Shown here: positions 6,441 through 12,454 of the stretch, piece after piece
Layout: each line of letters begins with the position of its first letter
How positions within the stretch are numbered: position 1 is the first letter of the stretch
Origin: Actinomycetota bacterium
GTDB lineage: Bacteria > Actinomycetota > Actinomycetes > Nanopelagicales > Nanopelagicaceae
Assembly (NCBI GenBank): GCA_947496345.1
Contig: CANMCL010000015.1
Coordinates: 1-13,384, forward strand
DNA: 13,384 nt
Reading direction: 5' to 3'
The notes under the pieces: generated by a model
What the model was told of the DNA's origin: nothing
Databases searched by the model: none
What the model saw: only the letters and a program-made list of their open reading frames with translations
Made by a program: the position numbers and the translations under genes

Positions 6441-8023
6441 CAGCACGTGAAAGAATCGCAGGCAGCGTTGCGAATTACGTTGACGAGAGAACTGGCGCTG
6501 CCAAATGGATGAAGAAGAATTTAACTAAAGTCTTCCCGGATCACTGGTCTTTCCTGCTGGGCGAAATCGCACTTTACTCATTTGTTATCTTGCTGCTCTC
6601 TGGAACTTATCTAACTTTCTGGTTTGATCCTTCACAGCGCGAAGTAATTTATGACGGAAGTTATGAGCCACTCCAGGGTTTAGAAATGTCTGCAGCCTAC
6701 GCATCTACTCTCGATATCTCATTTGAAGTTCGTGGTGGATTGCTAATGCGCCAGATTCATCACTGGTCAGCTTTGATTTTTATGGCGGCGATCGTCGTTC
6801 ACTTGATGCGCGTCTTCTTCACTGGAGCGTTTCGTAAGCCACGTGAATTTAATTGGATTATCGGTGTTGGTCTTCTGACCCTCGGAATCGTTGAAGGTTT
6901 CTTGGGCTACTCACTTCCCGATGACTTGCTCTCCGGAACCGGTATTCGTATCGCTCACGCAATTATCCAAGCGCTACCCGTGGTCGGAACTTATCTATCT
7001 TTCTTCGCCTTTGGCGGAGCATTCCCAGGTGAAGCATTTATTCCAAGAATTTATGTCACCCACGTATTGCTTCTTCCGGGCGCCTTCCTTGCGCTAATCA
7101 CGGTGCACTTAATGTTGGTCTGGTACCAGAAGCACACTCAATATCCAGGTCCAGGACGTACTGAAAAGAATGTCGTTGGCTATCCCCTATTGCCGGTCTA
7201 CATGGCAAAAGCTGGTGGTTTCTTCTTTATTGTCTTCGGCGTAACTGCATTCTTAGGAGCAGTTGCATCAATTAACCCAATCTGGTTATACGGTCCGTAC
7301 ACACCAGCTCAAGTCTCTGCAGGTTCACAACCCGATTGGTATATGGGTTGGCTAGATGGTCTGGTGCGAATGGCGCCCCCACTTGAGAGTTACATCTTCG
7401 GATACACAATCTCGTGGAATATCTTGATTCCCGGGCTAATTGTCCCTGGAATTATTTTTACCGGAATGGCGCTCTATCCATTTATCGAAAGTTGGATTAC
7501 CGGAGATAAGCGAGAGCACCACATTCTCGATCGTCCGCGTAATGCACCAAACCGCACCGCGCTCGGTGTTATGTCAATTACTTTTATGTTGGTTGCGCTG
7601 ATCAATGGCGGTAACGACATTCTTGCTACCACTTTTGACCTAACGATTAATCAGATCATGTGGTTCTCGCGCATTGGTATCTTCATTCTGCCTCCGCTCG
7701 CATTTGTAATAACAAAACGCCTATGTCTCTCGCTGCAGCGCGCTGATCGCGAACTCGTGCTTCATGGTCGTGAAACCGGCCGATTGGTAATGATGCCGCA
7801 CGGTGAATTTGTGGAAGTACACGAGCCAATCTCACCTGAAAAGGCTTGGCTCTTGACCCAGCACGAACAAAACCCAGCGCTTGCTCTGGAAGAGAGCGAC
7901 CTGCGTGGCGTACGTCGTCCTGGTGTACTTAAGAACAAGTTACGTGCTCGTATGAGCAAGGCACAAGCGGTATCGGTTCCTAAGGCAACTGCTGAAGATC
8001 TCAAAGAGATCGAACACCACTAA
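6437..8023 (+). CDS. qcrB: cytochrome bc1 complex cytochrome b subunit
   Basis: QcrB is the quinol-oxidising membrane core of complex III, with hemes bL and bH. In the 528-residue protein the heme-binding histidines sit in the second and fourth spans: His108 and His122 (14 apart), and His209 and His224 (15 apart), the spacing seen in cytochrome b6-like proteins. The Qo-site motif is P-D-W-Y at 299-302 rather than the classical P-E-W-Y; Asp is, as far as I recall, usual in actinobacteria. The C-terminal half has further spans followed by a long soluble cytoplasmic tail (about 420-528), which fits the extended actinobacterial form. It is the last gene of the ctaE-qcrCAB operon. Its TAA overlaps by 4 bp the end of the convergent SRPBCC gene, so no room exists for a terminator between them. 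Confidence 0.97.
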   Translation: MTARERIAGSVANYVDERTGAAKWMKKNLTKVFPDHWSFLLGEIALYSFVILLLSGTYLTFWFDPSQREVIYDGSYEPLQGLEMSAAYASTLDISFEVRGGLLMRQIHHWSALIFMAAIVVHLMRVFFTGAFRKPREFNWIIGVGLLTLGIVEGFLGYSLPDDLLSGTGIRIAHAIIQALPVVGTYLSFFAFGGAFPGEAFIPRIYVTHVLLLPGAFLALITVHLMLVWYQKHTQYPGPGRTEKNVVGYPLLPVYMAKAGGFFFIVFGVTAFLGAVASINPIWLYGPYTPAQVSAGSQPDWYMGWLDGLVRMAPPLESYIFGYTISWNILIPGLIVPGIIFTGMALYPFIESWITGDKREHHILDRPRNAPNRTALGVMSITFMLVALINGGNDILATTFDLTINQIMWFSRIGIFILPPLAFVITKRLCLSLQRADRELVLHGRETGRLVMMPHGEFVEVHEPISPEKAWLLTQHEQNPALALEESDLRGVRRPGVLKNKLRARMSKAQAVSVPKATAEDLKEIEHH

Positions 8024-8493
8024 CTTTCGCAGATCGCCTTAAGCTGAACCAAACTCTTCGCCATCCACTTTGGGTTGCGTGCCAACGAGCCGGTCGCTGC
8101 TAGCCACTTACTTGCCAGCCACGGAATATCACTTGCATCAAAAGTTTCGGTGACCTCGGTTCGGCCCGCACCTAAATCCTTTAGTTCATAACTCCAAGTC
8201 CACTTCATCAGGTGGCACCAAGAGATTTTGCGAGATTCGTCAAAGGCAACAACTCTGTTGGTAATGCGATAAGGGACTTTAATCTTCATAGCCATCCCGA
8301 ACTTAGCGCCCAGGTATAGGCGTTCTGGTCCCGAAATATGTCCTTGTAAAGTTCCGGAGCCATCAAATAGTGGATGACATCTTGGATCAGCAATCAGATC
8401 AAAGATTTGTTGTGCAGGAGCGTCTATGACAATGCGAGCCGCACTTTTCCTAGGGCTATCCAATTTAAGGATCTCTGCTCGAACTTTATCCAT
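8020..8493 (-). CDS. SRPBCC-superfamily (polyketide cyclase/START-like) protein
   Basis: This 157-residue soluble protein has the pattern of the Bet v 1-like SRPBCC fold: a first strand (A-A-R-I-V-I-D-A-P), the helical V-shaped segment I-F-D-L-I-A-D-P at 30-37, then alternating strands including R-I-T-N-R-V-V-A-F-D-E and I-S-W-C-H-L. T-E-V-T-E-T-F-D precedes a long C-terminal helix. Such proteins bind hydrophobic ligands in a cavity; ligand and role cannot be read from sequence. It starts 25 bp after ctaF on the same strand, so it is likely the last gene of the ctaC-ctaD-ctaF transcript. This is unexpected company for an oxidase operon, and a part in assembly or lipid supply is speculation. 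Its start has only a weak AGG about 9 nt upstream and no -10 box at leaderless spacing, consistent with an operon-internal gene. Confidence 0.75.
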   Translation of the reverse strand: MDKVRAEILKLDSPRKSAARIVIDAPAQQIFDLIADPRCHPLFDGSGTLQGHISGPERLYLGAKFGMAMKIKVPYRITNRVVAFDESRKISWCHLMKWTWSYELKDLGAGRTEVTETFDASDIPWLASKWLAATGSLARNPKWMAKSLVQLKAICES

Positions 8494-8518
8494 TTTTGTT
8501 GCCTAGAATCAAAGAGAG

Positions 8519-8926
8519 CTAGTGAGAAGCATTCTCTGGCTGTGGCTTTTCATACTCAGTAACAAAGCCGATAATGCTAATTACGAGTGCTCCGAGTGAG
8601 ATTAGCGTTAGCCACCAACCAACTACGAGTGAGACGCCCATAATGATCGAGCTGAGTGCTACTGGAAGTGGCCACCAAGAGTGAGGGCTATAGAAACCTA
8701 ACTCCCCTGCACCTTCGGCAATTTCAGCTGTTGGACGATCTTCGGGAAGATCATGCCCGATGCGCTTCGCGGTGAACCAGATGTAGAAACCAACCATGCC
8801 TGCTAAACAAGCAGCGAGGATCATTCCCGTGATTCCGACTGCTTCTCCGCCTACATAATAATAAACAATCGCCATAATGACGTAGAAGACTGAAAGGCCT
8901 ACAAAGAGGCTCCAATTCGTTTTCAT
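8519..8926 (-). CDS. ctaF: cytochrome c oxidase subunit IV, actinobacterial type
   Basis: CtaF is the small fourth subunit of the aa3 oxidase found in actinobacteria, needed for a stable, active complex. The 135-residue protein has four predicted membrane spans (about 7-25, 30-51, 87-103 and 106-123). Its clearest family mark is the central segment G-F-Y-S-P-H-S-W-W-P-L-P (77-88). A short charged loop (K-R-I-G-H-D-L-P-E-D-R-P) follows the second span. The start overlaps the ctaD stop by one base (TAATG), a typical coupling arrangement. The SRPBCC gene follows after 25 bp. Length is normal for the family. Confidence 0.93.
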   Translation of the reverse strand: MKTNWSLFVGLSVFYVIMAIVYYYVGGEAVGITGMILAACLAGMVGFYIWFTAKRIGHDLPEDRPTAEIAEGAGELGFYSPHSWWPLPVALSSIIMGVSLVVGWWLTLISLGALVISIIGFVTEYEKPQPENASH

Positions 8927-10578
8927 TAATGTCCTTCTGTCTTTATATGGGGATGATGCAAATCAAAGGCTGGGCGCTCTGAACGAATACGTGGCATCGT
9001 CAAGAAGTTGTGGCGAGGAGGCGGACACGAAGTCGCCCACTCGAGTGAAGATCCATAACCCCACGGATCATCACAGTTAACCAAAGGTGATTTACGAGTG
9101 ATCCAGACATTTACGAAGAATGGAATCATAGAGAGAGCTAGAAGAGCCGATCCTACGGTTGAAATCATATTCATTCCGGTGAATCCATCTGTCGCTAGAT
9201 AATCGGCGTAACGACGTGGGAAGCCTTTAATTCCCAGCCAGTGCTGAATCAAGAAAGTTGTGTGGAAGCCTACGAAAAGTGTCCAGAAGTGAATCTTTCC
9301 AAGGCGCTCATTTAACATTCGCCCAGTCATCTTTGGCCACCAGAAATAGAAACCGGCGAACATTGCAAAGACCACAGTGCCAAATAGCACGTAGTGGAAA
9401 TGCGCAACAACGAAGTACGAAGCAGAAACTGCAAAATCAAGCGGTGGCGATGCCAAGATAATTCCAGTAATTCCACCAAATAAGAAGGTAACTAAAAAGC
9501 CCATTACCCAGAGCATTGGAGTTTCAAATGTTACGTGACCACGCCACATTGTTCCGATCCAGTTAAAGAACTTAACGCCGGTTGGAATACCGATTAAGAA
9601 AGTCATGAATGAGAAGAACGGCAATAGCACTTGGCCGCTGGCAAACATATGGTGAGCCCATACCGCAACAGAGAGCGCGGAGATTGCGATGGTTGCTGCG
9701 ATTAGACCTTTGTAACCAAAGATTGGCTTGCGACTAAATACCGGCAAGATTTCTGTTGCGATACCAAAGAATGGCAGCGCCAAGATATAAACCTCAGGGT
9801 GCCCGAAGAACCAGAACAAGTGCTGCCACAACATTGCACCGCCGTTAGCTGGATCAAAAATATGCGAACCAAATAAACGATCCGATTCCAGCGCAAGTAG
9901 CGCGGCTGCAAGCGGCGGGAATGCAAGAAGTACAAGAATCGAAGTGAGTAAGACGTTCCAAGAGAAGATCGACATACGGAACATAGTCATACCTGGTGCG
10001 CGCATCGTGAAAATTGTTGTAATGAAGTTAACGCCGCCCAAGATTGTTCCAAGACCAGAGACTGCAAGACCAATTACCCAAAGGTCTCCACCGATTCCTG
10101 GAGAGTAAGTTGAGTTGGCAAGCGGTGCATAAGCGGTCCATCCAAATGATGCCGCTCCACCTGGTGTTAAGAATCCCGCAACTGCGGTGATGCTACCGAA
10201 GGTGAATAACCAGAACGACAACATATTCAAACGAGGGAAGGCCACATCTGCGGCGCCGATTTGCAGCGGCATAATCACATTGGCAAAACCAACAAAGAGC
10301 GGTGTCGCAAACATCAAGAGCATGATCGTGCCATGCATAGTAAAGATCTGGTTGTACTGCTCGTTACTTAAAAACTGCATTCCTGGACGAGATAGTTCAG
10401 CGCGAAGGAATAAGGCCAGTAACCCGCCAATTAAGAACCACGCGAAGGTGGTTATCAAATACATATAACCGATCGTCTTGTGATCAGTCGAGGTAATCCA
10501 CTTTACAAAATTCTTGCCTTTAACTGAAGGTGCCGGCGCAGCAGTATCTATAGTCGGACGTTCTGCATAAGTTGTCAT
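8926..10578 (-). CDS. ctaD: cytochrome c oxidase subunit I (aa3 type)
   Basis: CtaD holds heme a and the heme a3-CuB centre where O2 is reduced to water with proton pumping. The 550-residue protein has the twelve-helix pattern. Visible ligands are His82 and His395 (heme a), His393 (heme a3), and His260, His309 and His310 (CuB), with Tyr264 in G-H-P-E-V-Y for the His-Tyr cross-link. D-channel Asp111 (I-G-A-A-D) and Glu262 and K-channel Lys336 (P-T-G-V-K) are present, so it is a canonical A1-type proton pump. Oddly, the H-D-T segment before the heme a3 His, which normally gives the Mg/Mn ligands, reads S-A-S (385-387). Its start overlaps the ctaC stop by 4 bp (ATGA) and its stop overlaps ctaF by one base. 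In M. tuberculosis ctaD lies elsewhere; here it joins the cluster. Confidence 0.97.
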   Translation of the reverse strand: MTTYAERPTIDTAAPAPSVKGKNFVKWITSTDHKTIGYMYLITTFAWFLIGGLLALFLRAELSRPGMQFLSNEQYNQIFTMHGTIMLLMFATPLFVGFANVIMPLQIGAADVAFPRLNMLSFWLFTFGSITAVAGFLTPGGAASFGWTAYAPLANSTYSPGIGGDLWVIGLAVSGLGTILGGVNFITTIFTMRAPGMTMFRMSIFSWNVLLTSILVLLAFPPLAAALLALESDRLFGSHIFDPANGGAMLWQHLFWFFGHPEVYILALPFFGIATEILPVFSRKPIFGYKGLIAATIAISALSVAVWAHHMFASGQVLLPFFSFMTFLIGIPTGVKFFNWIGTMWRGHVTFETPMLWVMGFLVTFLFGGITGIILASPPLDFAVSASYFVVAHFHYVLFGTVVFAMFAGFYFWWPKMTGRMLNERLGKIHFWTLFVGFHTTFLIQHWLGIKGFPRRYADYLATDGFTGMNMISTVGSALLALSMIPFFVNVWITRKSPLVNCDDPWGYGSSLEWATSCPPPRHNFLTMPRIRSERPAFDLHHPHIKTEGH

Positions 10579-11327
10579 GCTGCACTCGCCTTCAGGGTCT
10601 CTAGATAAGTCTTATATTCAGCAGGAGTAACAACTTTTACTGAGAAAAGCATTTGGGAGTGATTACGTCCGCAGAGAATGTTGCAACGCCCTGGATAAGT
10701 TCCGAGCTTATTTGCCGTAAATTCTAGATAATTCGTTACTCCCGGCAGGTTCTGCATTTGAATCATAAATGCCGGAATCCAGAAGCCGTGAACAACATCG
10801 TTTGAGGTAATTGTGTAACGAACTTTTTCACCTAGTGGAACATAGAGCGTCGGCGGCTGGGCAGGGGTTCCAGTAACTACAGCTTTTGGCCCTGCTTCAG
10901 GATAAGAAAATTGCCATGACCACTGGAAACCGTCAACCAAGATTTCGTGTTTGTAATTTGATGTTTTCTCTACGATCTCGGTCTGCTTAACGGCGGTGTA
11001 GTAGAAGAGAACTGCGACAATAATGAACGGGATGATCGTGTACGCAACTTCAACTGGAACGTTATATTGCGTCTGCTTTGGGAATTCACCTTTGCTAGCT
11101 TTGGCGCGATGGAAGACTGCCGGCCATAAAATTAGAATTAGCGTGAAGACACCGACAACCCCGCCCGCGATCCACGCGCCTTGCCAAAGCGATAGAGAGA
11201 TATCGTTAACGCTTGTTACGCCTTCTTCATATCCAAGCCCAGAAACCTTTGCACATCCAGTTAACAAGAGCGTTAGCGGCGCTAAAAGTAACGCCCGCAA
11301 AAAAGGGCGGGTTGGCTTAACAGGCAT
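10575..11327 (-). CDS. ctaC: cytochrome c oxidase subunit II (CuA subunit, predicted lipoprotein)
   Basis: CtaC receives electrons from QcrC at its binuclear CuA centre and passes them to heme a in CtaD. The 250-residue protein starts with a signal sequence ending in the lipobox L-L-T-G-C, with Cys25 the likely lipidated residue. Two spans follow at about 50-71 and 95-112, with K-channel Glu93 just before the second. The outer cupredoxin domain carries D-G-F-Q-W-S-W-Q-F (132-140), the aromatic electron entry patch. CuA ligands are His180, Cys215, Cys219, His223 and Met226. The Cys loop reads C-N-I-L-C; the usual form is C-x-E-x-C, so the conserved Glu is Ile217 here. It heads the ctaC-ctaD-ctaF-SRPBCC operon. 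TATCCT ends 7 nt before the ATG with no ribosome binding site, indicating a leaderless mRNA. Confidence 0.97.
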   Translation of the reverse strand: MPVKPTRPFLRALLLAPLTLLLTGCAKVSGLGYEEGVTSVNDISLSLWQGAWIAGGVVGVFTLILILWPAVFHRAKASKGEFPKQTQYNVPVEVAYTIIPFIIVAVLFYYTAVKQTEIVEKTSNYKHEILVDGFQWSWQFSYPEAGPKAVVTGTPAQPPTLYVPLGEKVRYTITSNDVVHGFWIPAFMIQMQNLPGVTNYLEFTANKLGTYPGRCNILCGRNHSQMLFSVKVVTPAEYKTYLETLKASAA

Positions 11328-11334
11328 AGGCCTA

Positions 11335-11340
11335 AGGATA
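11335..11340 (-). promoter_or_regulatory. putative -10 box (TATCCT) of the ctaC-ctaD-ctaF operon, leaderless arrangement
   Basis: TATCCT on the minus strand is a good actinobacterial -10 box. It is separated by 7 nt from the ctaC ATG at 11327, which places the transcription start at the start codon. No purine-rich ribosome binding site lies between, and no clear -35 box is seen. Confidence 0.55.
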
Positions 11341-11373
11341 GTGCCGCATTTCCCTCATCTGCTCATTGGCTAG

Positions 11374-11379
11374 TAGCGT
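11374..11379 (+). promoter_or_regulatory. putative -10 box (TAGCGT) of the cysteine-desulfurase-like gene
   Basis: TAGCGT fits TANNNT and lies 7 nt before an in-frame GTG at 11387. The -10 boxes of ctaC and this gene are only 33 bp apart on opposite strands, so the two promoters would share their upstream DNA. Confidence 0.4.
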
Positions 11380-11386
11380 TCGCGGG

Positions 11387-12454
11387 GTGGTTCCAGTCAC
11401 AGGAAATTTCCAAGCAGAGACAGCACTCAATCCGCTGGCTCAGGAGGCGCTACTTGCTGCCTTCGAAACTGGCTGGGCCGACCCAAAAAAGATCGGGCAG
11501 CACCCCAATCGCGCAGCCCTTCTGCGAAATAACGCGCTGGAGTCGATTTCAAATCGTCTGGGAGTTACACCCGATCAAATTGAAGTAACTGGTGAGGTTG
11601 GGCTTGGCTATTTTCTTTCGTTAGCGGGGTTGCTAACGCCCGAAAAAGCCCTGCACTTTGGAGCTGGAGATCGCAGTGGAGTAATTGCAACGGTTCGTTC
11701 ACATCAAGGGTTGATCTCAGAAATACCATTACGAGGCGATGGGAGATTAGATTTCACAAGTGCGAACTTGGAGAAAAATTCAGTCTTAGCCTTTCAATTA
11801 GCCAACGGTGAAACTGGTGTTATCAACTCACTCCCGAGTGATCTTCCTAATGATTTACTAATCGCAGTTGATGCAACCTCCTCAGGTGCGCGCGTGCCAC
11901 TACCCGCCAATTGGGCTAGTGCAGTTTTTGATTCTCGTTCGTGGGGTGGTCCGGCCGGCCTGGCCTTGGTTGCAATTGGAGAGCCAGCGCATTGGAAGAA
12001 TCCGCTCCCCCATATTTCAAGTGCGCGACGAACCTATGGGACATATTCACTTCCACTCTTGCTCGCCAGCGCAGTTGCGCTAGAAAATTTTCATCCAGAT
12101 GATCAGTTAATTCGCCGACTTAATAACCAGATTCGCACTGCAATTAAATCTGCAATCCCCGATGTGATCATTGCAGGCGACTTAGATTTAGCGATGCCGC
12201 ACTTGATTTCACTGGTTTTTCCAAATGCAAATGGAGAAGAAATTCTGCGGGAGTTGGCATCGAAGGGTTTCGCCGTTGATTCTGGCTCAGCTTGTACAGC
12301 GATGAATTTGCAGCCCAGCCACGTTTTAGCTGCGATGGGACATCCAACAGATGGAAACATCAGAATTACACTTCACGCCGAAAGTGATGAGCGCGAAGTA
12401 TCGGCTTTGATTACCGCGTTACTAAGTGTGCTTGGATCTCAGCGGCAGCGCTAG
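11387..12454 (+). CDS. cysteine desulfurase-like protein (fold-type I aminotransferase class V) lacking the PLP lysine
   Basis: The protein (355 residues from GTG 11387; 362 from the in-frame TTG at 11366) has the layout of NifS/IscS-type cysteine desulfurases. Seen from GTG numbering: N-G-E-T-G-V at 140-145 (family N-E-T-G-V), V-D-A at 161-163 with the cofactor-nitrogen Asp162, W-G-G-P-A-G at 186-191, R-R-T-Y-G-T near 214-219, and the mobile loop S-G-S-A-C with Cys303, followed by P-S-H-V-L-A-A-M-G. However, the residue aligned with the PLP-binding Lys (family H-K before G-P-K-G) is Ser185, and the stacking His of the E-H-x-A-V motif is Arg96. Normal catalysis is therefore doubtful. GTG 11387 is chosen because it matches the family N-terminus and has a -10 box 7 nt upstream. 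It is divergent from ctaC and overlaps the kinase gene by 44 bp. Confidence 0.8.
   Translation: MVPVTGNFQAETALNPLAQEALLAAFETGWADPKKIGQHPNRAALLRNNALESISNRLGVTPDQIEVTGEVGLGYFLSLAGLLTPEKALHFGAGDRSGVIATVRSHQGLISEIPLRGDGRLDFTSANLEKNSVLAFQLANGETGVINSLPSDLPNDLLIAVDATSSGARVPLPANWASAVFDSRSWGGPAGLALVAIGEPAHWKNPLPHISSARRTYGTYSLPLLLASAVALENFHPDDQLIRRLNNQIRTAIKSAIPDVIIAGDLDLAMPHLISLVFPNANGEEILRELASKGFAVDSGSACTAMNLQPSHVLAAMGHPTDGNIRITLHAESDEREVSALITALLSVLGSQRQR

Noticed and set aside
6437..8023. P-D-W-Y instead of P-E-W-Y in QcrB as a possible defect in quinol oxidation
   Set aside because: As far as I recall, Asp at this position is normal for actinobacterial QcrB, so it is not a lineage oddity.
11292..11309. 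Inverted repeat CGCCC - 8 nt - GGGCG with an A/T run in the loop, possible terminator or mRNA hairpin
   Set aside because: It sits within the ctaC signal-peptide codons, the T-run is in the loop rather than after the stem, and the stem is only 5 bp. Probably coincidental.
11366..11386. TTG start at 11366 for the desulfurase-like gene
   Set aside because: It has neither a Shine-Dalgarno sequence nor a -10 box at the right distance; GTG 11387 has the latter and matches the family N-terminus better. Not fully excluded.
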